Source of the DNA: JACVRM01 sp963809765
Lineage (GTDB): Bacteria; Actinomycetota; Thermoleophilia; Gaiellales; Gaiellaceae
Direction of reading: 5' to 3'
Assembly: GCA_963809765.1 (NCBI GenBank)
Contig: CAWEKT010000001.1
Location: 496,001-560,000 of the forward strand
Length of the DNA: 64,000 nt
In this document: piece after piece, positions 17,886 to 29,152 of the stretch
How the letters are laid out: every line of letters begins with the position of its first letter
How positions within the stretch are numbered: the first letter of the stretch is position 1
The notes under the pieces: model-generated
Databases searched by the model: none
Told to the model about the DNA's origin: nothing
The model's input: the letters and a program-made list of their open reading frames with translations, nothing else
Program-made: the position numbers and the translations under genes

Positions 17886-18704
17886 ATGCACGAGTCGGGA
17901 TTCGTCGAGGTCGAGGGCGCGCGCCTCTACTACGAGGCGGAGGGTGAAGGGGCGCCGCTGCTGCTCATCCACGGCGGCCTCGGCAGCCTGCGGATGTGGG
18001 ACGACCAGGCGGCCGCCTTCTCCGACAGCTACCGCGTCATCCGCTTCGACACGCGCGGGTTCGGGCAGACGGAGAGCGAGGACGCGGAGTTCTCGAACCG
18101 GGCGGACGCGATCGCCGTGCTCGACCACCTCGGGGCCGGGCCGTCACACCTGGTCGGCCAGTCGCGGGGCGGGATCATCGGCCTCGACCTGGTGATCGAG
18201 CACCCGAGCCGCTTTCGCTCCTTCGTCAGCGTCGCCAGCGGCGTCGGCGGCTTCATGCCCGACCTGCCCGAGGGCGTGGAGGGGCCGCCCTGGGACGACA
18301 TGGAGGCGCGCTGGGCAGCGCGCGACTGGGACGCGCTGGCCGAGCTCGAGACGCAGGTCTGGGTGGACGGCTGGGGCCAGTCCCCGGAGCGGGTCGACCC
18401 CGCCGTGCGCGCGCGCGTGAAGCAGTGGATCCTCGACAACTACTTCGCGGCGAAGCCGGAGGGAAAGCCGCAGCCGCTCGACCCGCCGGCCGCCGAGCGC
18501 CTCGGCGAGGTGTCGCTCCCGCTGCTCGTCCTGGTCGGCACGGCCGACGAGCCCGGGACGGTCGTGGCCGGGCGGCACCTGGCCGCGACCGTGAACGGCG
18601 CGCGGCTCGTCGAGCTCGACGTCGCCCACATGATCCAGCTCGAGCAGCCGCAGCGGTTCAACGAGCTTCTGCGCGAGTTTCTGGCCGCGGTCGACGCGAC
18701 CTGA
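17886..18704 (+). CDS. Alpha/beta-fold hydrolase
   Basis: A 272-residue alpha/beta hydrolase. The oxyanion motif LLIHGGLGSLRMWD is near residue 22, the nucleophile elbow GQSRGG near 96 and the catalytic His is expected in VAHMIQLEQP near 252, with an Asp in LVGTADEPG. This matches the esterase/epoxide-hydrolase/haloperoxidase superfamily; the N-terminal YYEAEGEGAPLLLIHG is a generic start. No signal peptide is present. It is divergent from the secreted hypothetical gene with about 68 bases between them. The substrate cannot be deduced. Confidence 0.88.
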   Translation: MHESGFVEVEGARLYYEAEGEGAPLLLIHGGLGSLRMWDDQAAAFSDSYRVIRFDTRGFGQTESEDAEFSNRADAIAVLDHLGAGPSHLVGQSRGGIIGLDLVIEHPSRFRSFVSVASGVGGFMPDLPEGVEGPPWDDMEARWAARDWDALAELETQVWVDGWGQSPERVDPAVRARVKQWILDNYFAAKPEGKPQPLDPPAAERLGEVSLPLLVLVGTADEPGTVVAGRHLAATVNGARLVELDVAHMIQLEQPQRFNELLREFLAAVDAT

Positions 18705-18759
18705 AGCGGCTTGGCTCTGCGCCGGGACGCGGTGTAGTGTCCCGGCAAGGAGGCGCCCG

Positions 18760-19584
18760 ACGAGCGGACGGAGGATCGGCTGCATCGCTGCGCTCGCCGC
18801 ACTCGGCGGCGTGCTCGTCGCCGCGCCCGGCCCTGCCGCTGCACCGGCGCAGCGTGTCGACGACTTTCCCGGCGGCCGCTACTTCGTGGTCGGCTGCGGG
18901 TTCAGCCACCGCAACAACGACGACCCGATCGTCTTCCCGGGTGAGCCGGGGCGCTCGCACAACCACACGTACGTCGGCAGCCGCGAGGTCAACTTCACCA
19001 CGACGGCAGCCACGCTGCGAGGCAGTCCCACGACCTGCGGCAACCCGTCCGACTCCTCCACCTACTGGACGCCGACCCTGTACGACGGCCGCGAGCCGAT
19101 TCCGCCGCTCGTGGCGCTCGCCTACTACGTGCGGCGGACCTCGACGCCGACCGTCCCCATACCGGCCGGTCTGAAGATGGTTGCCGGCAACCCCGAGGCG
19201 AAGCGGGCGCAGAGCAAGGCGATCGTCTCGTGGAGCTGCGGCGGGATCAGGCAGCTGCCGCGCTACGCGGTGCTGCCGCGCTGCAAGGGCGGCAAGGCGC
19301 TGCAGCTGCGCGTCGACTTCCCGAACTGCTGGAACGGCAAGACGCTCGACCTGCCGGATCACCGGTCGCACATGCGCTACGCGAGCGGCGGCCGTTGCCC
19401 GCAGACGCATCCGGTCGCGATCGCGACCATCCGGCTGATCTTCTTCTATCCGCCCGTTCCGGCCAGGGCTGCGCTCTCGTCCGGCAAGTTCGCCGCCCAC
19501 GCCGACTTCATCAACGGCTGGGACCAGGACGTGCTCGAGTACATCTCCGGCGGCCTCAACAGCCCGCTGACCCTAGGCCCGTAG
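18760..19584 (+). CDS. Secreted DUF1996-domain protein with a probable non-ATG start
   Basis: The body matches DUF1996: GRSHNHTYVG near residue 67, CGNPSDSSTYWTPTLY near 94, HMRYASGG and CPQTHPVAI near 205-217, and DFINGWDQ near 252, with conserved Cys. The family is exported and of unknown biochemical role. The hydrophobic signal sequence (IGCIAALAALGGVLVAAPGPAAA) begins before the first in-frame GTG at 18811. A strong ribosome binding site (aaggagg, 18747-18753) sits six bases before an ACG at 18760. I therefore place the start at ACG, either a rare start codon or a single-base error for ATG. If ACG is rejected, start at 18811. Confidence 0.8.
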   Translation, partial: TSGRRIGCIAALAALGGVLVAAPGPAAAPAQRVDDFPGGRYFVVGCGFSHRNNDDPIVFPGEPGRSHNHTYVGSREVNFTTTAATLRGSPTTCGNPSDSSTYWTPTLYDGREPIPPLVALAYYVRRTSTPTVPIPAGLKMVAGNPEAKRAQSKAIVSWSCGGIRQLPRYAVLPRCKGGKALQLRVDFPNCWNGKTLDLPDHRSHMRYASGGRCPQTHPVAIATIRLIFFYPPVPARAALSSGKFAAHADFINGWDQDVLEYISGGLNSPLTLGP

Positions 19585-19616
19585 GCGCCTCGCTCGGTCA
19601 GCCGGGCCGAAGAATC

Positions 19617-19648
19617 GCGAGGGGGAGGCTCCGGGGCCTCCCCCTCGC
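19617..19648. terminator. Bidirectional terminator between convergent genes
   Basis: A perfect 13-bp stem (GCGAGGGGGAGGC and its complement) with loop TCCGGG separates the DUF1996 gene from the 3' end of the first subtilase gene. Confidence 0.8.
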
Positions 19649-19663
19649 TCTGCGGGGCTGTGC

Positions 19664-22600
19664 CTAGCCGCAGATCAGGCCGTCGCCGTTGTTGATGGCG
19701 TCGGCCACTTCGTTTGCGCCACCGAGGTTTCCGTTCGGGAGCTGGGCTCGCACCCAGTCGGCGGCCTGGTCGACCGTCGAGCCGACGGTGGCCGTGTCGT
19801 AGACGGACGGGTCGAGCGCCTCGGAGCCGGAGAGGCCGGCCTGGTACGACATGCCGCCCGAGAGGTCGCCGCCCGCCAGGTTCAGGAGCAGCGCCGCGTA
19901 CTGGCGAGCCGCCCGCGCCTCGGCGCCTGCGTTGCCGGCGGCATTGAGCGCCGCCACCAGCTCGTCCCGGTTCTCGAAGTACCCGTCCGAGTTCCCGGCC
20001 GCATAGTCGGCGAGCTGGCCGGCCTCGGCCGCGGTGAACTTCGCCGCGCTGCTGCCGCCGAACTGCTGGCGCCAGAAGCCCATGCTGCGTCCGGCGCACG
20101 TAGCGCCCCCGCCGCCGGGCGGAGGTGGCACCGTGACGCTGATGCTGTGCGTCGCGCGCAGGTCGCCGCCGACGTAGAACCGGGCCATCAGCGTGTAGAG
20201 GCCCGGGCGTGCGGTCGAAGTTGACGTTGCTGCGTCCACGGCGCTGTGCCGTTGCACCCGCCTCGGGCGTGGCGTTCGGGCCCGCGACCTCGAGCGTCAC
20301 CTGGCGGTCGGGATCGGGATCGTCGGTGACCGAGGTGCCGCGCACCTCTACCGTTGCCCGCGGCATGACGTCCCCGTCCTGCGGGCTTGTGATGACGACG
20401 TCGTACGTGAACGCCTGCGCCCGGTCGACGACGATCGTGATCGAGTGGCTCGCGGCCTCGTCGCCGTCGAGGTAGAGGGTCGCCTCGAGCGTGTGGGAGC
20501 CGTTCGCCAGCGACGAGAGGTCGAGGCCGGTGCTCCAGCCGTAGCCCGGGCCCGACCCGGTCAGGGTCGTCGGCTGCTCCGGGCCGCCGTCGACCGAGAG
20601 CGTGACCGCGGCCGCGGGTGAGCCGGCTGCCGGTCCTGGGCGCGCGATCGTGTACGGCCGGCCGAGCATCGGCCGGGCGTTCAGGTCGGCCGCCGCGGGC
20701 CCGCCGGCGCTCGGTGCGACGTCGACGATCGCGTTGATGAACGACGATGCGAAGACGTTGTGCGCCGGCGCGCCGGCGTCCGGGTTACCGAGGTTCGTGA
20801 GCGGGACGAAGAACTCGAAGGTGTTGCCGCTGCGGCTCGCCGACGTCGCGAGCGCCGTGCCGGTCCCGGGCGTCGGGACGCCGCCCGGGCCGACGGTGAC
20901 GTTCGTCTGGAACGGCAGGCCGTCGACGTTCTGCGTGCACGCGCAGGCTCGCGGAGGGTGCCAGCCCGAGATCGGTCGCATTGCGAACCGTCAGCCGATA
21001 CGTCAGTCCGGGGGTCGGCGCCCCGGCGGGCGTCTCCTGGACGGTCAGCTTGACGATGTCGGCAGCGCCGGCCGCGGCGAAGTCGCCGCCGTCGCCGTCC
21101 AGGATCACCTGCTCAGGCGGCGTGCCGGTGGCGCCGGTGCCGTCGTGCGCCGTCCCTGCGACGGTGAGCGTGCCGGTGCCGTCGTGCTCGGCTGCCGTCG
21201 GCCGGATCGGTGATGCGTACGTCCGGGTCGCCGGCCGTCCCGGCGCCGAACCGGAGCCCGCGCTCGGGACGCCGAGCGCCGTCAGTGCGGCCTGCACGTC
21301 GAGCAGCCCGGAGCCCTTGTCGAACGAGTGCGTCTCGCCGGCGTTCTGGGGGTCGGCCACGTAGGGCTCGCCGAACGAGAACTCGTAGGCGGTGTCGAGG
21401 AGCGTGTCCTCGATCGCCGCAGGGGTGAGGTCGGGGCGTGCCTCGAGCAGCAGGGCGACCGCCCCCGCGGTGTGGGGCGAGGACATCGAGGTGCCGGAGA
21501 TGCTCCCGTAGAAGCCGCCCCAGCGCGCCTCGTTGACGATCCCGGTGGCGCAGACCGGCTGGACACCGCGAATGCACGCAGCCGTGTAGAAGGTGCCCGG
21601 TGCAGAGATGTCGGGCCAGGAATCCGAGTTCGACGCCAGCCCGCGGCTCGAGGTCGAGTTGAGCATCCAGTCGCGGTTGCCGGTGCCGGTCGGGCTCGTG
21701 CCGGTCGAGGAGTCGTCGTAGTTGGCGACGCAGATGACGCCCGGCGTCGGGTCGTCGCAGTACGACGACGTCGTGTCCGTCGCGCCGGCGCCGCCGCTGT
21801 TGCCGGCCGAGAACGCGAACGTGACGCCCTTCTGCTCGACCAGCGCCTTGACGAGCTTCGCCTCGATCGCAGTCCGGGTTGTAGGTGGCGCCGCCGTCCT
21901 CGCCGAACGAGTTGTTGATCACCTTGATGCGCGGCGTGAACTCCTCGTAGTGGTCGAAGATGTACTGCCACGCCTCGACGGCGTAGAGGACGACGATGAC
22001 CTCGCCGGTCGAGAAGCCGTGCAGGGTCGCGCCCGGGGCAACACCGGTGAACGTGCCGCGCGTGTTCGGCGCGGCCGACGGCGATCGGGTACGGGCCGGT
22101 CGACTGCGTGCCGTCGCCGGCGACGATCCCGGAGACGTGCGTGCCGTGACCGCTCGTCGTGTCGGTGTTCGCCATGTTCCCGACGTCGACGAACTGCAGT
22201 GGCCCGAAGCACTGGCCGGTGGTCGTGTCGATCAGCCCGGGCGTCGAGCAGACGATCTTGAAGTTCCGGCCGACCCGGTTCGTGAGGTCGGGGTGGTTGG
22301 CGTTGATGCCCGAGTCGACGATCGCGACGCCGATACCGTCGCCGGTGAGCGGCTCGCCGTCGCCGTTCAGGTAGGGGCCGCCGGAGACGGCTTCCTGCGC
22401 GACGCGCGCGCGGGAGGCCCACACGGCCGTGTCGCCGGAGTAGCGCAGGCGCCGGTTCTCCTCGAGGTACTCGACGGCCGGCTCGCGGGTGAGCGCGCGG
22501 ACCTCGCCGACCGTGCCGACGGCGAACACCGCACTAGCGGTCGACTCGAAGTCGGCGGCGACGACGAGCCCGTGGTCGGCGAGCAGCTCGCGGTGCTCGG

Positions 22601-22832
22601 CGGGCGTCCCGCCGGCGAAGTGGACGAAGGCGCCGTACGGGGTCGCCGAGGGCAGGCGGGCGAGGTCGGCCGCGAGGCCGGCGCTCGTCTCGACGGTGCC
22701 GGCGGCGACCAGCGGCTTCGGTGTGCCCGCGCTCGTGGCCACGCCGGCCACGAGGGCGGCGAGGGCGAGCGAGGCGGCGATCGTGAGCGCGAGCCTGATG
22801 CTCCGACTGCTCTGCTTGCGCGTCCTCTGCAT
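19664..22832 (-). CDS. Secreted subtilisin-family protease 1 (at least four frame breaks)
   Basis: About 1,055 residues after bridging. Signal peptide (LALTIAASLALAALVAGVATSAG), an inhibitor-I9-like propeptide (to about 125), then the S8 catalytic domain: VAIVDSGINANHPD (Asp near 170), SGHGTHVSGIVAG (His near 227), FSAGNSGG (Asn near 344) and SGTSMSSPHTAG (Ser near 447). Beta-sandwich modules follow (about 540-840), then a C-terminal domain starting CAGRSMGFWRQQF with DLSGGMSYQAG. It degrades or processes extracellular proteins. Frames break near 22,087, 21,874, 20,940 and 20,205; each is repaired by deleting one base. A ribosome binding site (aggagg) precedes the ATG. It follows subtilase 2 on the same strand. 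Confidence 0.85.
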
Positions 22833-22856
22833 TACGTCTGAGCCTCCTGAGATCGG

Positions 22857-22884
22857 GCGGGGCCCGCCTGCCGGCAGGCCCCGC
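22857..22884 (-). terminator. Hairpin between the two subtilase genes
   Basis: Outer arms GCGGGG/CCCCGC enclose the palindrome CCTGCCGGCAGG. It lies in the 64-base gap after subtilase 2 and just before the ribosome binding site of subtilase 1, so it could end or attenuate cotranscription. Confidence 0.55.
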
Positions 22885-22896
22885 TGGTCGTTGTGC

Positions 22897-25800
22897 CTAG
22901 GAACCGGTCACGCCGAGGGGCGTGACGGCGATTGCGTTCGACGTGACCCCGCCTGCCCGCGCGAGGTACTCGGTCGCCTGGCTGAGGTTGACGGCGGTGA
23001 ACGTCACCGTTCCGCCGACTCCTGTGATCCCGGTCAGGGTCTCGACCAGTCCGCCGGGGGTGGTGCGGGTGAGCGTCACGCTCGCGTTTGCGAGGGCTTG
23101 CTGGTACTGGTCGAAGACCCGGACCGAGAAGAGCTGGAGCTGGCCCACGGTGCCGGTGCTGAGGAGCACCGGGTCGAGGATCAGCGTGGTCGCCTGCGGC
23201 GTGCCGGTCGGGGCTGCCTGTGGTGCGGCCCCGCTTGCCACCGGCGTCGTGCGCCGGACCTGGACGTTGCCGCCGTCGACCGTGTTGTCCACCGTGCGGT
23301 GCAGCGTGTTGTAGCTCGGGGTGCAGCCGGCGGTGCACTCCAGGTAGAAGGCGGTCCGGCCCGGTCGCCTTCGACCCCTCGCCGCCGTCCTGGACGCAGA
23401 CGCGGAAGCTGGCGTTGGCGCCGTTGTAGGTGCCGGTGCCTCGGAACTGCAGCGAGTCGGCGGCCTCGGGAACGCCGCCGCACGGTTCCTCGACGGCGCC
23501 GAGCGACGTCACCTGCTTGAGGTGGATCTTGACGCCGGCGCCCTTGTCGTTCAGCTCGAGGTGCCCCTCGAAGCCGCCGGTCTCTTCGCCTTGACGTTGA
23601 AGCCGAAGTTGATCTTGCCGCCGCCGGTGTCGGCGCAGCCAGCCGCCGCCGTTCGCCTTGTCCCCGCCCTCGTCACCGCCGGGCGGAGTCGTGCTCGTGA
23701 TCGAGATGCGAACGGTGGCCGTGTCCTGGCCGCCGCGGCCGTCCGTGATCGTGTACTGGAACGAGTCGGACGACGTCGCGCTGTTGTTGTGCTGGTAGCG
23801 CAGCGTGTCGCGTCGACCTGCGTGACTGTCGCCGTTCGTCCCTTGCGTGAAGGACGAGATCGTCAGCGGGTCGCCGTCCGGATCCGTGTCGTTGGCGAGC
23901 ACGTCGACGTCGACCGAGCCGCCGCGGGCGACGGTCGCCGCGTCGTCCCGCGCATCCGGTGCACGGTTCGGCTGCGGGATCGAGCAGTACGAGGTGCCTG
24001 CGGCGATGTCCCCGTTGGTCGCGGGCCCGGTGCGGGTCGGCGGTGCCGTCAGGCCGGTCGCTCCGGCAGACGGCGGTGGCACGGGCCCGACCAGCGGGGT
24101 CGAGGGCCTGCCGCCAAACGGCGAGTAGGACACGAAGGCGACGTCGTCGACGGTGACGCCCTCGAAGGCCGGCACCGAGGTGTTGTCGTCCGAGGTGACC
24201 ATGAAGCGGATCAGCACAGGCCCGCCCGGGTTGGTGAAGAGCACGCGCCGGGAGACGAGCGCCGGGTAGCCGGCGCTGCGCCCCTGGTACGTCTCGGCCG
24301 TCGCCCAGCTCGAGCCGCCGTCCGTCGAGTACTGGACGTGCAGCGCGTCGCTGGTCGTGAACAGCTCCGGCGGCGGAATCTCGAGGTCGTGGTTCTCGCG
24401 GAACTCGATCGCCGCCCTCGTTCCGGTGAAGGTCACCGGCGCCGGCGCCGTCAGGAAGGCGTCCGACTGGTCGTAGTACCACTTGGCGTTCCACGCGGTG
24501 GCCGAGTAGCTCGCCGGGGGAGGGGGCGCCGGTAGCGGCTGCGGTGTGGCGCGTGTCCACTGGGTGTGAGTCGGCTGGTCCGGGTCCTGGCGGTCGATCG
24601 CCGACGTCGTCCAGCCCTGGTCGTCCGTGTCGAAGTTGAACGACGCGTGCACGCTGGCCGGCCCGAGCATCACGGGCTTGAAGAACGTGTAGCCCTCGCC
24701 GCCGTTCGTGTCCGTCGTCGTCGCGCCGTTGCAGGCGGTCGAGCGGATGACGAACTCGTAGTCCGTCTCCGCGTCGATGCCGAACAGCTGGACCTGGTGC
24801 AGCTTGGTGAGCGCCGGCGTCCCTACCTGCGTCCAGTCGGTCGTGCCTTGCTTGCGGAACAGCACGAGGGAGTTGGAGTCGACGTCGGTCTCCCAGCTGA
24901 CCGTGAAGGTGTCCGCGCCGTGACCCTCGTGGAGGCCGACGTCGCGGATCGTGGGAGCCGGAGTCGCCGGGTCGCAGGGCCGGCCGTCCGGGTAACCCAG
25001 CTGATCCGCGGTGAACAGGATCAGCTTCGGCCGCTCGGTCGGCCCGCGCGAGCGTCGGTTGAAGCCGAAGTCCATGGAGAAGTGGCCCACGTTGGCCGGC
25101 TGGGTCTCCCAGCGGAACGCCGCCATCCCGTTCGCAAGCGTCGTCCTCAGGTCTGCGAGGTCGGCGCACTGCAGGCTGAACGCGTACTTGGTGTAGTTGC
25201 CGCGCCGGTGCGTGGTCTCCGCATTGAGGCGTGCGTCGGCGCTGGAGTTCTTGATCGTCGAGTACGTCTGGGTCGGGGTGCCCCAGGCGGCCTCGATCGT
25301 GGAGCCGAGCAGGTCGACGTTCCAGATCGGGTCCTCGGTGTAGCGATTGACCCAGTCGTGGCCGCTCGTGAGCTCGACCGCTGCGCCGACGATGGTCGTG
25401 GGGTCGATGCCGGAGGCCGGCGGGATCCGGAATGCGAATGCTCCAAGCGCGGCAGCGCCGTCGGCGGCGTCGCTCGCGTAGAGCTGCGTGCCCGTCTTCC
25501 ACTGGGCTGCGGTCGCGCTCGCCGGGTCCTCGTAGAGCTGGCCGATGTCGTCGGCGTCCGCCTGGAAGACGGCGCGCGGGCTCGTGAAGGTCTTGAGCTG
25601 GCTGGTTTCGTTGGCGGTGCCGGCGAGGTCGCTGGCCTTCAGCGTCGCAGTGACCAGCTGTCCCGGCGCGAGGCCGGTGACGAGGATCTCATGCTTGGTG
25701 CCCACGACCGGCTTGTCGCCGTACTCGGCCGACGTCTCCACCGGGCCTTCGTCGAGGCCTGTGAAGCCGCCCACGCCGACGTTGTAGGAGTCGACGAACG

Positions 25801-28468
25801 TGGTCGGCGTCGCGCCGATCAGCAACTCGGCCTTCGCGGTCGTGGGCTCGTTCGTGTCGAAGAAGATGCGGGCCGTGTCGGCGCTGATCGTCTCGACGCG
25901 GACGTTGGAGATGGTCGGCGAGCCCGCCTGGTCTCGCTGCAGCGCCGGGCCGGCCACGAAGTTCGGGCCTCCGGTCGGCGAGATCCTGCCGCTCGCTGCG
26001 AGGGCGAAGCCCTGGTTGCCGAACAGAATCGCCGGGGCGGTGACCGTGATCGTGTACGTGCCCGCGACCGGGTTCGCGATCCGGACGCGCTCGGTGAGGT
26101 TGGAGACGTCCGGAAGTGCGGGGCCAGGAGTCGTCTCGGCCACCGCCACGGAGGGGGTCGCCCGGCTGTTCATGTTGTTGCCGGCGTAGCTCAGCGCGGT
26201 CGGACCGGTCACCGTCAGATCGAGGTTGTTGACGAGCGCGGGCGTGCCGGCGGGCAGCAGGTCGGGGGCGTCCGTCCACGCGAGCGTGACGTCGAGCGGC
26301 TGGCCGGCTGCCACGCTGAGCTGGTAGGTGCGGGTCGCGCTCGTATTGCTGACCGGGAACGCCGTCGCGTCGGCGCGGTAGACGTCCTGGTACCAGTTGT
26401 TGCTCGGGTCGTTGGCGAAGTAGAGGGAGTTGTCGAGGTTGACGCGGCCGAAGCCCTGGCCGGCCGACGGCCACTGGCCGTCCAGAGCCATGCCGGCGGG
26501 GTTGCGGCTGCCCTCGTCGCCCGTGTAGGCGCCCCGCATCCGCTCGGCGCCGTTGATCAGCGCCGCCTTGACGAGCGCGGCGCTCGGGTTGTGGCGGCGC
26601 GAGGGGCTGGCTGCCCCAGCGGCGAAGCCGTCGCCGCCTGAGCGCGCATAGCCGTCCCAGAAGTACTGGCGGACGAGCGTTGCGAGCCCGGTCAGGATCG
26701 GCGCCGACATCGAGGTGCCCTGGGCGACGTGGTAGCCGTCGGTCGAGCCGCCCTTGGCCGAGACGACGATCTGGCCCGGCGTGGCGAGGTCGACGCCGAA
26801 GCGGTTGTCAGCGGTCGGTCCGTGGGAGGAGAAGGCCGCCATCGAGTCGATCGAGACCATGGGCTGGCGGCCGTTCGCGGAGGCGCCGCTCGAGAGCTCG
26901 TTCTTGGCGACCGACGGCGAGCCGATCGTCCCGACGCTCGGGCCGCCGTTGCCGGCCGAGACGACGATGACCATGTCCTCGTGGTCCCAGACGAAGCGGT
27001 CGAGGCGGACTGCCGAGCCCTCGTCGATGATCGGGGCCAGGAGGCCGTAGGAGTTGTTGTGCGTGCGGGCGTCCTCGAGCGGCCTGTAGTCCGTCGAGTA
27101 GTCGGTCGGGTTGCCCGTGGCACCGCTCGTCTCGGCGACGCCGGCCGGGTTCCGCGGCCGATAGGCCTGGCGCCAGAGGTCGTAGTCGTCCGTCGGGGTC
27201 AGGAGACCGCCGCTGGCCGTCGCGATGTTCTGGTGCACGTGCTTCGCCGCCGGGGCGAGGCCGTCGGAGCCCGTGTAGGTGTTGTACGGCGGCTGGTCGC
27301 CGTCGACCGAGCCCGCAGTGTGCGAGCCGTGCGAGGACTCGTCGTACATGTTCGGCCCGGTGCTCCCGATGTCGAAGTAGGCGACGACCTTGCGGTGGTT
27401 CGTGCTGTTGTTCTGGACGTTGTTGATGTTGGCCGCCGCGTTGCCGGGCGCAGCCTGCGTGTAGATCGCGGTCTTGCAGCCCGTGCCGTCGGCGTTGCAG
27501 TCGCGGAAGCCGATGTGGGCGCGCCCGTTGAGGTCGTACGTGTAGTTGAGGCCCGTGTCCGCGACGGCCGCGGTCTGTCCGGCACCGGTCAGACGGCCCG
27601 GGGCCGTGGCCGCGTAGACGTCGCGGACCCCGGTGTCGTTGACCCAGCGTGCGTTGACGTTGTGGGTAACGACGCGCGGCTTGACGCCCACCCATTGCAC
27701 GGCGGGGACGGCGGCGAGTGCGGGGATCTGCTTCGCGGTCGCGCGCACGTCGATCACGGCGCCCGCGTCCTCGACGATCTCGACGCCCGGCACGGCTGCG
27801 ATCGCTCGCGCTGCGTGCTCCAGCTTCGGGTCGTCGCGGAACAGCGAGATGCGGTAGGTCCGCTCGCCGCGCAGGCTGAGGAGGCTGTTCTTCCCGTGGG
27901 CGGCGACGGGTACGCGCCAGGCCGGCTGGTAGTAGCCCATCCAGCGAACCGCTCCGTCACGCTCGATGCGCTGTCGCTGCGTCGGCGTCGCCCGGACCAT
28001 GTAGGTCTCGGGCGGCAGCGCGCCGACGACGGCGCCACCGGCCGTGCGCACGGCCCTGAGGGCGTCGGCGAAGCGCTCGCCGCGGACCTGGGTCAGCCAG
28101 TACTGCGGCTCGGAGCGGGGGAGGGTGGCCTCGCTGCGCAGCGGGATTCCCGGCTGGTCCGGGAGCTCGCCCTTCAGCGGGTCGAACGCGCCGGCGAGGA
28201 GGCGGATGACCTTGCGCTCGGCCGCGCGGCGCTCGGCGCCGTCCACCGCGCGTGCAGTGTGCGCCCGCGTGCGTGACTGCGACGCCGAGTGCGTCGCCCG
28301 CCCCTTTGTCGTTGCGGGCGAGGCGGCGCCGGCCACGGGGGCCGCCTCGGCGCCTGCACCGGAGCCCGAGCTTCCGACAAGGGCGAGCCCGACCGCCACG
28401 GCAAGGCCTCCGACGGCGAGCAGCGCAGCGGCAGTCCAGCCAGCTGCGCGGGAAGGGAACCGGGTCAT
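22897..28468 (-). CDS. Very large secreted subtilisin-family protease 2 (about three frame breaks)
   Basis: About 1,857 residues after bridging. Signal peptide (AALLAVGGLAVAVGLALVG), a pro-region (to about 280), and a divergent S8 domain: AVADTGLNYTYD (Asp near 299), SSHGSHTAGSVDG (His near 379), VSAGNGGP (Asn near 506) and AQGTSMSAPILTG (Ser near 585). Then a P/jelly-roll-like domain (about 680-830), fibronectin-III-like modules, a lectin-like region, a cadherin/VCBS-like module (DVDVLANDTDPDGDPLTISS near 1520) and a terminal KANGGGW domain. Frame breaks lie near 23,640, 23,590 and 23,365. A consensus promoter and ribosome binding site (gaggagg) are present upstream. No membrane anchor is seen, so it is probably released or retained by protein contacts. 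Confidence 0.87.
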
Positions 28469-28490
28469 CTCGTCAATCCTCCTCGTCCAA

Positions 28491-28507
28491 CACCACTGCT
28501 TGTGGTG
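28491..28507 (-). promoter_or_regulatory. CACCAC-tgctt-GTGGTG dyad in subtilase 2 leader
   Basis: A 6-bp inverted repeat lies between the -10 box and the ribosome binding site of subtilase 2. It could be an operator or a leader hairpin. Confidence 0.35.
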
Positions 28508-28518
28508 ATTGGACGGTG

Positions 28519-28547
28519 ATATAACACACCACCTTGAGGGGTGTCAA
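28519..28547 (-). promoter_or_regulatory. Consensus sigma-70 promoter for subtilase 2
   Basis: Read on the minus strand: TTGACA (28547-28542), a 17-base spacer and TTATAT (28524-28519). This is a near-perfect housekeeping promoter in an AT-rich island, 51 bases upstream of the start codon. Confidence 0.75.
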
Positions 28548-28715
28548 GTGCTCATGCGCGTTGCAGAGCGCGCGGTGCGCCGCCCCGGAGCCCTCGCGAC
28601 ACCGGCAAGAACTCATCCGCAACGGCGAACGCGCAGCGGCGAACCGCAACGGTCGGGCGCCAGACACCTCCGCTCCGCCAGCGGCCCGGGTCAGCCCGGC
28701 GGGGGCTGGACATCG

Positions 28716-28736
28716 CTTGTGGCCCAGAGCCACAAG
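28716..28736. repeat. GTGGC-type dyad (CTTGTGGC-5-GCCACAAG)
   Basis: Isolated member of the palindrome type clustered at 44032-44230; closest to the third element there (TTCGTGGCT..AGCCACGAA). Confidence 0.5.
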
Positions 28737-29001
28737 GTCGCGCAGTGCCGACTCGCCCGAGTGGGCCGGGGTTCGCCTCGGAGCCTGGGCACTGTCGATC
28801 GTTCCGGCGACGAGTAATCGCCCCGGCTAGTGCGCGTGAGTCAGTAGTGCCTCACCGGCCCGGAGGTGACCGGCCGCCGGACGTAATTCTCAGGTTGAGC
28901 TTGAGGTTCTGGGTCGTCTGGAGGTGCGAACCGGTTTGAGCGGTGGCTAGCTGGTTGGCCGGGCTCAGTTCACTCAGGTTGGGGGACGCTGGCGGGCGGG
29001 T

Positions 29002-29152
29002 CGCGCAAACAATGCGTGAGTCCGGTCTCTGTGGGGGAGTCGGACGTGGCTCGACGCAATTGAGGGCCGTCTTCGGGGTCGGTTGTGGATTTCGGGGAGG
29101 GGTCGAGTACCGGACAGCGTCGAGGTGCGTTCCGCGAAAGGGGGAGTTAGGA
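29002..29152 (+). repeat. SCP upstream block, copy 1
   Basis: These 151 bases recur ungapped at 31542-31692 before SCP2 with only two differences that I can count. The block includes a small dyad CGCA-aacaa-TGCG and the ribosome binding site GGGGAG. It presumably carries the promoter of both genes. Confidence 0.8.

Larger units (their letters stand above)
28469..29152. other. Divergent intergenic region between subtilase 2 and SCP1
   Basis: This 684-base stretch has no convincing gene. It holds the subtilase 2 promoter and dyad, a GTGGC hairpin (28716-28736) and the SCP1 upstream block (29002-29152). Open frames across 28550-28940 differ in composition from the neighbours and lack start signals. 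Confidence 0.6.

Noticed and set aside
28550..28940. Short plus-strand frames between subtilase 2 and SCP1
   Set aside because: No ribosome binding sites, composition unlike coding DNA here, overlapping one another in all frames.
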